A stretch of DNA of 64,000 bases from Sphingomonas tagetis (lineage in GTDB: Bacteria; Pseudomonadota; Alphaproteobacteria; Sphingomonadales; Sphingomonadaceae): NCBI RefSeq assembly GCF_024211275.1, contig NZ_JAMLDX010000005.1, positions 62,001 through 126,000 of the forward strand. The letters run 5' to 3'. The position numbers and the translations under genes were made by a program. Below are positions 17,234-25,418 of the stretch, piece after piece. Position 1 is the first letter of the stretch. Each line of letters opens with the position of its first letter. Under the pieces are notes generated by a model. That model was not told the origin of the DNA and made no database searches. It was given only the letters and a program-made list of their open reading frames with translations.

Positions 17234-17742
17234 TCACGCCTGAGTTTTCGCGCCCGCACCGGCTCGATGCGATCGGCGCGGGCGAGCGAGAGGTGCGGGT
17301 CGAGGCCGATGCGGGTGAGCGCGCGGCGCTGGCGCGGCGCTTCGGGCTGATGGCGATCGACCGGCTGGCGGCGGACTTCGCCATCCGGCGCGACGCCACC
17401 GGGGTCATCGCGCGCGGCACGCTGTCGGGCGCGGTGGTGCAGGCATGCGGCGTCACCGGCGAGCCGGTGCCGGCCAAGGTCGAGGAAGCGTTCGACATCC
17501 GCTTCCTGCCCGAGCCCGAAGCGGGCGCCGACGAGGTCGAACTGAGCGAGGACGAGTGCGACACCGTGTTCTACAGCGGCGGCGCGATCGATCTCGGCGA
17601 AGCGGCGGCGGAGACGCTCGCGCTCGCGCTCGATCCGTTCCCGCGCAGCCCCAATGCGGAGGCGGCGCTGCGCGAGGCTGGCGTGCTGAGCGAGGCGCAG
17701 ACCGGGCCGTTCGCGGCGCTGGCCAAGCTTAAAAAGACCTAA
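17230..17742 (+). CDS. DUF177 / YceD family protein
   Basis: A 170-residue protein starting at GTG 17230, overlapping the chaperone stop. The YceD core contains GVIARGTLSGAVVQACGVTGEPV and the acidic stretch ELSEDECDTVFYSGGAIDLG, followed by the conserved LALALDPFPRSP. In E. coli yceD lies upstream of rpmF, and the family is linked to 23S rRNA accumulation; here no rpmF or plsX follows. The C terminus (FAALAKLKK) is typical. Soluble, cytoplasmic. Confidence 0.88.
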   Translation: MITPEFSRPHRLDAIGAGEREVRVEADAGERAALARRFGLMAIDRLAADFAIRRDATGVIARGTLSGAVVQACGVTGEPVPAKVEEAFDIRFLPEPEAGADEVELSEDECDTVFYSGGAIDLGEAAAETLALALDPFPRSPNAEAALREAGVLSEAQTGPFAALAKLKKT

Positions 17743-17745
17743 GTC

Positions 17746-18615
17746 TCAGCCGATCGCCGTCAGCGGCGGCCGCTCGCCAAGATAGGCGCTCGCCGGATCG
17801 TCGAACGGGAACCCCTTCGCCGCGACCGTGCCGAGCAGGCGGCGGACATTCTGCAGGCTGAGCTGGGTGACCGCCTGCGCCGCCGGGTCGTCGAGCCAGG
17901 CGCGGTTGAGCACATAGCCGTCGCGTGACCGGCGCAGCTGGCCGGTGCGGGTCATCGCGGCGAGGTGCCGGTTGACCGTTGCCTGGCCGATGCCGATCGT
18001 GCGCGCCACCGCCGCCGCCCCGACCGGCCGCATCGCCATGCTCGGCGCCGGACCCAAGGGCTGGACGCGGCAATTGCCCGCGGCGACGGTGGAGAACAGC
18101 ACCAGATCGAGCCAGCCGGCATGTTTTTCGCGATTGGTCTGGGTCACGGCGAGCATGATGTCGGCTGCCGCCTGCACGCCGGTGGCGGGATCGTAAATAC
18201 CCGGCCGCCGGTCGGGCAGCGGCTCGCCCGACAGCGCAAGATGCTCGACGAAGCGCACGAACGCGTCGTGCGTCGCGCGCACCAGCCGCTCGATATGCGG
18301 GCGCTGAAGCCCCGGCTGGATCGCCCGGATGCGATTGTCCTCGCGCGCACACAGCCCGTCCGCCGCCAGCGCGTTGACGTGCCGCCGCACGGTTTCATAG
18401 GGCCGGCCGAGCGATCCGGCGAGCGCATGCACCGAGATCGGAGTCGCGGCATCGGGATCGGGCAGGCCGCTCAGCCGCGCGATCAGCGTGTAGATCACGA
18501 AGCGTTCGAGCCAGCCGTCGAACGCCCTCACGCCCTCGCTGACGATGCTGGTCTGCAATTCGGCGAGCGCACGAGTGATCGGCTGGACCAGCGCAGGTGG
18601 ATCGGCGTCGGACAT
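17746..18615 (-). CDS. Transcriptional regulator with two winged-helix domains
   Basis: A 289-residue protein with two helix-turn-helix regions: about residues 62-95 (ISVHALAGSLGRPYETVRRHV) and 205-240 (VARTIGIGQATVNRHLAAM, wing GYVLN). A helical linker of about 100 residues between them may bind a ligand or mediate dimerisation. I do not recognise a named family. ATG 18615 lies 16 bases after the stop of the poly-proline protein gene, so it is probably the third gene of an operon with the two small secreted proteins, and may regulate them. It converges on the DUF177 gene with three bases between stops. Confidence 0.75.
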   Translation of the reverse strand: MSDADPPALVQPITRALAELQTSIVSEGVRAFDGWLERFVIYTLIARLSGLPDPDAATPISVHALAGSLGRPYETVRRHVNALAADGLCAREDNRIRAIQPGLQRPHIERLVRATHDAFVRFVEHLALSGEPLPDRRPGIYDPATGVQAAADIMLAVTQTNREKHAGWLDLVLFSTVAAGNCRVQPLGPAPSMAMRPVGAAAVARTIGIGQATVNRHLAAMTRTGQLRRSRDGYVLNRAWLDDPAAQAVTQLSLQNVRRLLGTVAAKGFPFDDPASAYLGERPPLTAIG

Positions 18616-18631
18616 CAGCGGATCGTGGCAA

Positions 18632-18949
18632 TCAGTCGCATGGCGGCGGGCAGATCTCGCAGGCGCTGTCGTCGCGCTGGCCCGCCGCGGCGCGCGGCCG
18701 TGTCGCGACGGCGGTCCCGGCAGCCGCGCTGGGTCGCGGCGTGCAGGCGGGCGCCGAGGGCGCGGGGGCCATGGCTGCCGGGGGCGGGGGAGGCGGCGGA
18801 GGAGGAGGTGGTGGCGGCGGAGGCGGAGGCGGTGCCGGCGGTGGCGGCGCCATGGTCTGGGGCGGGGCGGTGTCGGCTGCGGCGCACGACGGCGCCATGC
18901 TGACCGCCAGCAACGCCAGCGCGGCAAGTGCGAGGCGGCGTGCGCTCAT
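18632..18949 (-). CDS. Small secreted poly-proline protein with Cys-rich tail
   Basis: A 105-residue protein whose ATG overlaps the upstream gene's stop (ATGA), so translation is coupled. The signal peptide is SARRLALAALALLAVSMAPS with cleavage near CAAADT. The mature part holds 18 consecutive prolines (residues about 38-55), an Ala/Pro/Arg stretch and the tail CEICPPPCD. The neighbour ends CATCKPPECE, so both carry a C-x2-C-x-P-P-x-C terminus. The run of prolines would need EF-P for translation. The opposite strand reads as poly-glycine but has no signal peptide or coupling. Function unknown; the tail could bind metal or form disulfides. Confidence 0.6.
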   Translation of the reverse strand: MSARRLALAALALLAVSMAPSCAAADTAPPQTMAPPPPAPPPPPPPPPPPPPPPPPPAAMAPAPSAPACTPRPSAAAGTAVATRPRAAAGQRDDSACEICPPPCD

Positions 18950-19260
18950 TCGCATTCCGGCGGCTTGCATGTGGCGCAGGGCGTGTCCTCCTGCTTCTGG
19001 GTCCCGGCCTTGGGCGCGATGCTGCTCGCCTTGAGTGCCGCCCGCTGGCGCGCTTGCGCATAGGCGCATTCATAAGCGCGGCGGCGGTCGCTGTCGTCGT
19101 CACGACTCGCCGCCTTGGCTTCTTCCGCCTCCGCGCGGCGGGCCGCTTCGATCTGCGCACGGCGCGCCGCTTCGGCTTGCTCGTCCGGCGTGCTGGACTG
19201 TGCATAGGCGGCGAGCGGCATCAACGCCCCGATCGCCAGCCATGCGAACCGTTTCGGCAT
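18946..19260 (-). CDS. Small secreted protein with C-terminal CxxCxPPxC motif
   Basis: A 104-residue protein. Signal peptide MPKRFAWLAIGALMPLAAYA precedes QSSTPDEQ. The mature part is a charged helix of Ala/Arg/Glu (about 25-60), followed by RRAYECAYAQARQRAALK and the terminal CATCKPPECE. The tail matches that of the downstream poly-proline protein, so they are probably partners or diverged paralogues acting in the periplasm. It is first in a three-gene unit (secreted, secreted, regulator) starting 45 bases after the udgX stop. No known family recognised. Confidence 0.7.
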   Translation of the reverse strand: MPKRFAWLAIGALMPLAAYAQSSTPDEQAEAARRAQIEAARRAEAEEAKAASRDDDSDRRRAYECAYAQARQRAALKASSIAPKAGTQKQEDTPCATCKPPECE

Positions 19261-19305
19261 GCGCGTATTTCCCCGCGCGCAGCCTGCGCCCGATCAGCGG
19301 CGGAG

Positions 19306-20682
19306 TCAAAGCCGGGCCGCGGCAGCGCGCAGGTCCTCGACGAAGCGCGCATATTCCTTCGCCTTGCGGTCTTCCTCGGGGATGCGCAGCAGGAAGCTGG
19401 GATGCACCGTGATCCGCGCTTCGCCGCCCTCGGGGAGCGCAATCGCGTGGCCGCGCTCGCGCGCAATGGTGACGGTGCGGCCAAGCAGCGATCGCGCCGC
19501 CGTGGCGCCGAGCGCAACGACGACTTGCGGGCGAACCAGCAGCAGCTCCTGCTCGATCCACCAGCGGCAGGCGGTGATTTCGCCGGCATCGGGCTTACTG
19601 TGGATGCGGCGCTTGCCGCGCGGCTCGAACTTGAAATGCTTAACCGCATTGGTGAGGTACGCCGTGCCGCGGTCGATCCCGGCCTCAGCGAGCGCGCGGT
19701 CGAGCAGCTGGCCCGCGGGGCCGACGAACGGGCGGCCCGCCAGATCCTCCTGATCGCCGGGCTGCTCGCCGACCAGCATCAGTGGCGCATCCACCGGGCC
19801 TTCGCCGAACACGGTCTGGGTGGCGTGCTGATAGAGATGGCAGCGTGTGCAATGCGCCGCCTCATCGCGCAACGCTTCCCATGCCGCGAGGCTGTTGCGC
19901 GCCGGCGCCGCTCTTGCCGTCTTCACCATCGCCGTCTCCCGCGCGCGCGCGCCCTTGATCAGCTCAGGCACCAACGCGGTTTCGGGCATGTTTTTCCAGT
20001 ATTTGCGCGGCATTTCCTTGAGCATCGCGCCGGTCTTCAAGCGCGCGGGGTTGAAGATCGAGGCGTAATAACTCTTCCACACCGCCTCGGTCGGGTCATC
20101 CTGCGGCGCATCGGTCTTGCTCGCGCCAGGGCCTTCGCTGAGCGTTTCGCCATCCCAGTGCAGCGAGATTTCGGGCGTCAGGATCGACCATCGCATCGAG
20201 TTGAAGCGGTCGACGAAGAAGCGCGCATTGGCGCGGACGATATGATGTTCGGGTTCGAACCACGCGACGAAACGTGCGCCGGCATCGTCGGTGACCTCGC
20301 GAAACCGCAGGAACGCGCGCATCTTGTGGATGTCGCGGCGCACACCCTTGGCCATGCGCTCGAGCCGCTGGAGCAAGGGGTCGGCGCTGTCATCGACAAC
20401 ATGGGGGTCGGCGGCAATGCGGGTGAGCAACGTGTAGAGCAAGGCGAAGCGTTCGGGATCGCTGTGCAGCACTACCTCGCGCGCCAGCTCGACGAAGCGG
20501 CGCGGGACGCGCAACGCGGCGTCGCTGCCGCCGAGCACCGCTTCGTCGCCAAACAAATCGGCGGGCGCGTCGCCGACTTGCCACACCACGTCATCCGCCG
20601 GCACCTGCGCCGCGGCGAGCGCGCGCGCGGCGTCGCGCCAGCCTTCGAAATCGTCTTCGGCGGCAAGGGTAACGACACGCAT
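19306..20682 (-). CDS. udgX: UdgX-type uracil-DNA binding protein fused to a DUF4130-like domain
   Basis: A 458-residue fusion. Residues about 1-255 match the SAM-associated (TIGR03915/DUF4130) domain, containing KMRAFLRFREV and WFEPEHHIVRANARFF. Residues about 275-458 are a family-4-like uracil-DNA glycosylase with GEQPGDQED (305-313) and KRRIH (357-361). The KRRIH loop, with His361, is the mark of UdgX, which attacks uracil in DNA and stays covalently bound. It is the last gene of an operon led by a radical SAM protein and carrying a LexA box, so it is probably DNA-damage-inducible. Nine bases separate it from the hemerythrin gene. Confidence 0.9.
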   Translation of the reverse strand: MRVVTLAAEDDFEGWRDAARALAAAQVPADDVVWQVGDAPADLFGDEAVLGGSDAALRVPRRFVELAREVVLHSDPERFALLYTLLTRIAADPHVVDDSADPLLQRLERMAKGVRRDIHKMRAFLRFREVTDDAGARFVAWFEPEHHIVRANARFFVDRFNSMRWSILTPEISLHWDGETLSEGPGASKTDAPQDDPTEAVWKSYYASIFNPARLKTGAMLKEMPRKYWKNMPETALVPELIKGARARETAMVKTARAAPARNSLAAWEALRDEAAHCTRCHLYQHATQTVFGEGPVDAPLMLVGEQPGDQEDLAGRPFVGPAGQLLDRALAEAGIDRGTAYLTNAVKHFKFEPRGKRRIHSKPDAGEITACRWWIEQELLLVRPQVVVALGATAARSLLGRTVTIARERGHAIALPEGGEARITVHPSFLLRIPEEDRKAKEYARFVEDLRAAAARL

Positions 20683-20691
20683 CGGCAGCAG

Positions 20692-21174
20692 TTACTCGCG
20701 CGCGTCGCCCGGCTGCTCTTCCTCGGCGCGCGCCAGCTCCTTCGGCTTGCGCTTCTCGAACACCGCGGCGAGCCGCGCCTTGGTCTCGTCGTCGAGATCC
20801 TTCGAGGCGGCCGGGAACATCTCTTCCTCTTCCTCGTCGATATGGTGGAGATAGCGGTGGCGCAGGTCCTTGAACGTCTTCGCCCAGGCATCGCTCGAGG
20901 GATCGGCCTCGACCAGCTCGCCGAGAAAATCGTCGATCTCCTTATGCTCCGACACCGAATGCCGCGCCTCGTCGCGCAGGTCCGGCTTGGCGAGCATCGT
21001 GGCGTAGAGCGATTCCTCTTCGGCCGCGGCATGCGCCTGAAGCTCGATGCGAAGCGCCTCGAACAGCTGCGCGCGCTCTTCGCTGTCGGGATCGCTTTCG
21101 GAAATACGGGCGAACAGGTCGCGGTGGCGGTCGTGATCGGCTTTGAGGTCTTCGAAAATGCGGTCGTCGGCCAT
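20692..21174 (-). CDS. Hemerythrin HHE-domain protein
   Basis: A 160-residue four-helix protein with diiron-type ligands: DLKADHDRHRDLFARI, then ELQAHAAAEEESLY, SVSEHKEIDDFLGEL and DLRHRYLHHIDEEEEEMFP. These His/Glu pairs fit the HHE cation-binding family, which binds oxygen, NO or iron. ATG 21174 is preferred, with AAGGAG at proper spacing. It lies between the radical SAM gene (62 bases) and udgX (9 bases), all co-directional, so it is likely part of the same damage response, perhaps protecting the Fe-S enzyme or sensing oxidants. That role is inferred. Confidence 0.88.
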   Translation of the reverse strand: MADDRIFEDLKADHDRHRDLFARISESDPDSEERAQLFEALRIELQAHAAAEEESLYATMLAKPDLRDEARHSVSEHKEIDDFLGELVEADPSSDAWAKTFKDLRHRYLHHIDEEEEEMFPAASKDLDDETKARLAAVFEKRKPKELARAEEEQPGDARE

Positions 21175-21236
21175 GAAAGTCTCCTTTTGCACCCTAACCG
21201 CCGAAACGCCGGGCTTGTTTCACTCGCGAGTCGTTC

Positions 21237-22484
21237 TCACGCGGCGAACAATTCCATCTGTTCGCGCTTCGGCGCGACCAGCGGTCGCAGATCAGCACGA
21301 TCGGCCAGCGTTACCGGGCGCCAGTCGTCGGCGATCAGGAAGGGGCGCAGCTTGGTCACCGACACGGTCAGCCGCCCGACATCGGCGAGGCTCAGTCGCC
21401 GCCAGCGCCGCGCGATCAGGATCTTGTCGATCGCCTTTACACCGAGCCCGGGCACGCGCAGCAGCGCCTCGCGCGGCGCGGTGTTGACATCGACCGGGAA
21501 GCGGTGGCGGTGCTTGAGTGCCCAGGCGAGCTTGGGATCGATGTCGAGCGGCATCATCCCCGTCGCGGCGTCGGCGGCGTCGGCGACCTCGTCGGGGCGG
21601 TAATCATAGAAGCGCATCAGCCAGTCGGACTGGTAGAGCCGGTGCTCGCGCATCAACGGCGGGCGCTGAAGCGGTAGCACCGCGCTGGCGTCGGGGATCG
21701 GGCTGAACGCCGAATAATAGACACGGCGCAGGTTGAAGCGGCCGTACAGGCTCGCCGAGCGGGTGACGATATCGCGGTCGGTTGCCGCATCGGCGCCGAC
21801 GATCATCTGAGTGGATTGCCCTGCGGGGGCGAATTTCGGGGCTGAGCGATAGCGCTTCATGGCATCGGCGGTGTCGTCGATGTCGCGCCTGAGCCCGCGC
21901 ATCGCGCCCTCGATCCGCGGCGCCGACTTTTCCGGCGCGAGCCGGGCGAGTCCGGCGAGCGTCGGCAGCTCGACATTGATCGACAGGCGATCGGCATGAA
22001 GGCCGGCCTGATGGATCAGCCCGGGATCGGCATCGGGGATCGTCTTCAAATGGATATAGCCACGAAAGTCATGGTCTTCGCGCAGCGAGCGGGCGACCTC
22101 CACGATCTGTTCCATCGTATAGTCGGACGAGCGGATGATGCCGGACGAGAGGAACAGCCCCTCGATATAGTTGCGGCGGTAGAAATCGAGCGTGAGCTTG
22201 ACGACCTCCGCCGCGGTGAAGCGCGCGCGGCGGACGTTCGAGCTCTTGCGGTTGATGCAATAATGGCAGTCGAAGATGCAGCTGTTGGTCAGCAGGATCT
22301 TGAGCAGGCTGATGCAGCGGCCGTCGGGCGCATAGGCATGGCAAATGCCCATCCCCTCGGTCGATCCAATCCCCTTGCCGCCCGCCGACTTGCGCTTCGC
22401 GGTGCCCGACGACGAGCAGGATGCGTCGTACTTGGCCGCATCGGCGAGGATTTCGAGCTTTTCGCGCAAATCGAGTTGGGCCAT
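21237..22484 (-). CDS. Radical SAM protein of the UdgX-linked DNA modification/repair family
   Basis: A 415-residue radical SAM enzyme of the TIGR03916 type, regularly encoded beside UDG-family proteins. The cluster-binding motif is Cys69-x3-Cys73-x2-Cys76 (CIFDCHYC). The N-terminal LREKLEILADAAKYDASC and DGRCISLLKILLTN are typical, and the C terminus has a helix-hairpin-helix (REALLRVPGLGVKAIDKI) that should bind DNA. The lesion it acts on is unknown. The ATG lies two bases from a perfect GTTC-N7-GTTC LexA box and has no visible Shine-Dalgarno, so the transcript may be leaderless. Confidence 0.92.
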   Translation of the reverse strand: MAQLDLREKLEILADAAKYDASCSSSGTAKRKSAGGKGIGSTEGMGICHAYAPDGRCISLLKILLTNSCIFDCHYCINRKSSNVRRARFTAAEVVKLTLDFYRRNYIEGLFLSSGIIRSSDYTMEQIVEVARSLREDHDFRGYIHLKTIPDADPGLIHQAGLHADRLSINVELPTLAGLARLAPEKSAPRIEGAMRGLRRDIDDTADAMKRYRSAPKFAPAGQSTQMIVGADAATDRDIVTRSASLYGRFNLRRVYYSAFSPIPDASAVLPLQRPPLMREHRLYQSDWLMRFYDYRPDEVADAADAATGMMPLDIDPKLAWALKHRHRFPVDVNTAPREALLRVPGLGVKAIDKILIARRWRRLSLADVGRLTVSVTKLRPFLIADDWRPVTLADRADLRPLVAPKREQMELFAA

Positions 22485-22486
22485 AT

Positions 22487-22501
22487 GTTCGATATATGTT
22501 C
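22487..22501 (-). promoter_or_regulatory. LexA (SOS) box for the radical SAM-hemerythrin-udgX operon
   Basis: The top strand reads GTTC-GATATAT-GTTC, an exact match to the alphaproteobacterial LexA consensus GTTC-N7-GTTC. It ends two bases upstream of the radical SAM start codon, so LexA would cover the start region and block initiation. The AT-rich centre could also serve as the -10 element. Confidence 0.85.
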
Positions 22502-22520
22502 CATGCCGAGCGCTGTCGAG

Positions 22521-23957
22521 TCAAAGGCTTAGCTTTTCGCGGCGAAGGGAGAGGGCAAGCGCGATGGTGAGCAGGCTGGCGAGCGCGAGGTAGAGCCAGA
22601 GGCCCGGCCACGGCGTCCAGCCCCAGAACTCGCTCGGTATGGTGCGGAGCTGGCCGTTGACGAAAAGCCGCGACCACAGATGGTCGCGCAGCGGGTCCCG
22701 AATGTCGGCGGGCGCCATGATTTCGGCTGCTGCGATGACGAGGTTGATCGCGATGCTCGCCGCCAGCAGCAACGCCGCGAGTACGCGTTCCCAGCGGTCG
22801 GCGCTTGCCCATAGCGCGCCGGCACCAAGCGCGAGAAAGCCGAGCGCGGGCACGGCATGGCGCGGACCGGTCGAATTGCCGCCGTCCCAATAGATATAGG
22901 CGGCGTTGTAGAGAAATGCGGTGGCCGCGACGGCGAGCGCCATCACGGCGACATCGCGCGTTGCCGGTTTGCGGATCAGCGTGAAGAAACCGAACGGCGC
23001 GAGCAGCATGACCGGCGCGACCCACAGCATGCCGCGGCGGCTGCCGAAGGTGATTTCGTAGAGTATGTCGAGCTTGGGATAGGTCAGGCCGAACAGCCCC
23101 TGCCGCATCCCCTCGAACCCGACCACACCCGAATAGCCGAGCCGGAACGGTGTGCCGAAGGCGAGCAGGTTGTAGCCGATCAGCGGCAACAGCGCGGCGA
23201 TCCCCGCAGCGGTCGCGAGGCCGTAAAGGCGCAACTTGTCAGGCGTGGTCCAGCGCCAAGTGCGCCACAGCGCCCATAGCCCGATGGGTGTCGCCATCAG
23301 CAGTGCGCTGTGTTCGACCACCAGCACCCAACCCAGCGCGAACCCTGCAAGAAGCGCGAATCGCCCGCGCTGCGGCGTATCCGGCTGCGTTCCGCGCCAC
23401 ACCGCCCAGGCGCCGATCACCAGCAATGCGGCAACCGGCGCATGGCCGAACAAGGTGGTCGACCAGCCCCATACCGGCGTACCCAGGCCATAGCACAGCG
23501 CCGCGAACAGCCCGGCACCACGGCTGCCGGTGACGCCACCGGCAAGATCGAACAGCGCCACCGCCGCCAGCGCGGTCAGGACGGCGATCACCATCGCCGT
23601 CACCACGCGCTGCCGGAGCGTCAGGAACCGGTCCATGCCCGCGCCCATGAAAGCGCGCTGGACCTGACTCGAATCGGTGCCGGTCACGGCATTGACCGCG
23701 GCTACCCACGGCACCGCCATCAGCGTCACGCCGGGCGCCTTGTCCGAATAGAAATGGCCGTCGAACCGCGCCTTGTCGATCGTCATGTCGGCAAAGCCGT
23801 CGATCTTCGCGTCACCGGTCTCGGCGATGGCGATGGCGGCGAACAGCCGGGTCGCGTTGTTGGGGTTGAACGCCCATGACCCGAACCACGCGCACGACAG
23901 CCAGACGAGCGCGAACAGCAACACCGGCACTCGCCAGCGAGCGCGCGCGCCACCCAT
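22521..23957 (-). CDS. Multi-pass membrane protein, GT-C glycosyltransferase-like
   Basis: A 478-residue inner-membrane protein with roughly 10-12 hydrophobic segments. The first extracytoplasmic loop includes AETGDAKIDGFADMTIDKARF and GHFYSDKAPGVTLM, the arrangement seen in GT-C lipid-linked-sugar transferases and DUF-type relatives. The exact substrate cannot be told. ATG 23957 has GGGGCAGAG upstream and is preferred to a TTG at 23972. It lies 27 bases after a small exported-protein gene and 36 bases before the LexA-controlled operon. Confidence 0.75.
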   Translation of the reverse strand: MGGARARWRVPVLLFALVWLSCAWFGSWAFNPNNATRLFAAIAIAETGDAKIDGFADMTIDKARFDGHFYSDKAPGVTLMAVPWVAAVNAVTGTDSSQVQRAFMGAGMDRFLTLRQRVVTAMVIAVLTALAAVALFDLAGGVTGSRGAGLFAALCYGLGTPVWGWSTTLFGHAPVAALLVIGAWAVWRGTQPDTPQRGRFALLAGFALGWVLVVEHSALLMATPIGLWALWRTWRWTTPDKLRLYGLATAAGIAALLPLIGYNLLAFGTPFRLGYSGVVGFEGMRQGLFGLTYPKLDILYEITFGSRRGMLWVAPVMLLAPFGFFTLIRKPATRDVAVMALAVAATAFLYNAAYIYWDGGNSTGPRHAVPALGFLALGAGALWASADRWERVLAALLLAASIAINLVIAAAEIMAPADIRDPLRDHLWSRLFVNGQLRTIPSEFWGWTPWPGLWLYLALASLLTIALALSLRREKLSL

Positions 23958-23984
23958 CGCTCTGCCCCGCAACTCCGCCGCGAC

Positions 23985-24389
23985 TCAGTCCGGCAGCACC
24001 TTCTCGGCTGCCTTGCGCCGGTCCGCCTCGGCCTTGCCCGCGCGGATCTCCTGCGCGGCGCAACCGATGCCGCCGCCCGGGCCGACGGTCGAGCAGCTGC
24101 CGATGCCGGTCGCGCCGACGCTCATCGCGTCCTGCTGGCGCACCGCCCAGCTCTCATTCTCGCGCTTGGTTTCCTGGTCGCGCAGGTCCTTGGGGATGCG
24201 GTAGCGTTCCTCGGCCGGCCGGCGGACGCACACCACGATCTCGTTGCCGTCGGCGTTGGTCGGGCATTTGTCGTCGCCATAGATGATCAGCACCCCATCG
24301 ACGGGCGCCTCCTGCGCCGCGCTGGCCAGGCCGATCGCCAGCAGCGGCACCGTCGCGATACCCGCGATCGCCAGCAAGGTCGTCTTCAT
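23985..24389 (-). CDS. Exported hypothetical protein with four cysteines
   Basis: A 134-residue protein with signal peptide MKTTLLAIAGIATVPLLAIGLASA. The mature region has two Cys pairs (DDKCPTNADGNEIVVCVRRP and SCSTVGPGGGIGC) and a charged helical C terminus. The pattern suits disulfides formed in the periplasm, and a dsbB-like gene lies two genes upstream in the same transcript. Comparable short proteins are common in sphingomonads; no function is known to me. Confidence 0.7.
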   Translation of the reverse strand: MKTTLLAIAGIATVPLLAIGLASAAQEAPVDGVLIIYGDDKCPTNADGNEIVVCVRRPAEERYRIPKDLRDQETKRENESWAVRQQDAMSVGATGIGSCSTVGPGGGIGCAAQEIRAGKAEADRRKAAEKVLPD

Positions 24390-24400
24390 CGTCCTGCTCC

Positions 24401-24934
24401 TCAAATTCGCTTCGAGACCGCGATGGCGGCCCTGCACGCCAGCCGGATCGCGCCCGAGAGCAACGGATAGGCCGGCGCCATCTCCGCGCCTGCCGCCAGC
24501 GCCGAATCGCGATGTTCGAGCTCTTCCGCCCGGAACTCCGCGACCGCATCGGACAGCACCGGGTCGTTCTCACCCAGGGCCTCGAGCTGTTCGCGATAAT
24601 GGAGGTCGATCTCGGTCTCGACCGCCACCGTGCATGCCATCGCCGCCGCCGGGCCGATCGCGGCCGTCGCCGCGCCCAGCGCGAAACCTGCGGCGTTCCA
24701 CACCGGCTGCAACGCGGTCGGCCGCACACCGCGCTCTGCGATCAACGCATCGAAGAACTTGCGGTGCCGTTCTTCCTGGTTGGCCATGCCCGAAATCGCG
24801 CGCGCCGTGTCCGACCGGTCGCCCATCACGGCGAGCTGCCCGGCATAGATGCGCGTCGCGCCATATTCGCCGGCCTGATCGACTCGAATCATCGAGCGCG
24901 CGTCGGGGCGGGGATCGCCGGGCTTCCACTTCAT
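24401..24934 (-). CDS. coq7: 5-demethoxyubiquinol 5-hydroxylase Coq7
   Basis: A 177-residue diiron monooxygenase that hydroxylates demethoxyubiquinol in ubiquinone synthesis. Ligand motifs are IRVDQAGEYGATRIYAGQL, MANQEERHRKFF, ETEIDLHYREQL and AEELEHRDSA, giving the expected Glu and Glu-x2-His ligands. Length matches bacterial Coq7. ATG 24934 overlaps the stop of the dsbB-like gene (ATGA). It is membrane-associated through hydrophobic helices (about 95-125), as in the family. Confidence 0.93.
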   Translation of the reverse strand: MKWKPGDPRPDARSMIRVDQAGEYGATRIYAGQLAVMGDRSDTARAISGMANQEERHRKFFDALIAERGVRPTALQPVWNAAGFALGAATAAIGPAAAMACTVAVETEIDLHYREQLEALGENDPVLSDAVAEFRAEELEHRDSALAAGAEMAPAYPLLSGAIRLACRAAIAVSKRI

Positions 24935-25416
24935 GGCCGCCAATCCCGATTGCTGGGGGCCTTGCGCATCAGCACCGCGATCAGCAATGCGCCGCCCAGC
25001 GACACGATCGCGTTCCACCCCGCCAGCGAAATGCCGAGAAAATGCCACGGCGCGACGTCGCAGCGGATCAGCGGGGCGTTCATGATCGAATCGAGCGTGC
25101 TGCCCCCGCTAGCGCCGAACGTGGTAGCGCAGCGGGTCAGCCCTTCCCACCAGCCATATTCGACCCCGGCATGGAACGCGCCGATCGCCCCGCTCACCGC
25201 GATCAGCAGCGCGGCGAGCCAGATTAGCGGCACGCGCGCCGGTTTCGCGACGAACGACAGCAGCGCCACCACGATCGCCGCATAATGCGGCCAGCGCTGC
25301 CACATGCACATCTCGCACGGGTAGAGCCCGCCGAGATACTGGCTGCCCAGCGCCCCGGCCATCAGCCCGAGCGGGACCAGCAGCGCCAGCCATTGCGCGG
25401 ACCGCTGCGGCGTCAA
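24931..25416 (-). CDS. Disulfide bond formation protein DsbB-like
   Basis: A 161-residue four-TM quinone-linked thiol oxidase. The first Cys pair is in GGLYPCEMCMWQRWPHY; the second periplasmic loop carries LTRCATTFGA and later PLIRCDVAPW, matching the two redox pairs of DsbB. TTG 25416 is the likely start, two bases after the ctpA stop, since no ATG precedes the first membrane segment (WLALLVPLGLMAGALG). Its stop overlaps the coq7 ATG, linking disulfide formation with ubiquinone synthesis in one transcript. Confidence 0.88.
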   Translation of the reverse strand: MTPQRSAQWLALLVPLGLMAGALGSQYLGGLYPCEMCMWQRWPHYAAIVVALLSFVAKPARVPLIWLAALLIAVSGAIGAFHAGVEYGWWEGLTRCATTFGASGGSTLDSIMNAPLIRCDVAPWHFLGISLAGWNAIVSLGGALLIAVLMRKAPSNRDWRP

Positions 25417-25418
25417 GT

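Noticed and set aside
18597..19034. + strand poly-glycine reading frame
   Set aside because: It is the complement of the poly-proline tract; the - strand frame has a signal peptide, Cys tail and start-stop coupling, while the + frame has no start context.
18928..21603. Long + strand open frame of about 890 codons
   Set aside because: It runs antisense through the small secreted gene, udgX and the hemerythrin gene; Arg/Ala-rich shadow translation typical of high-GC DNA, with no recognisable domain.
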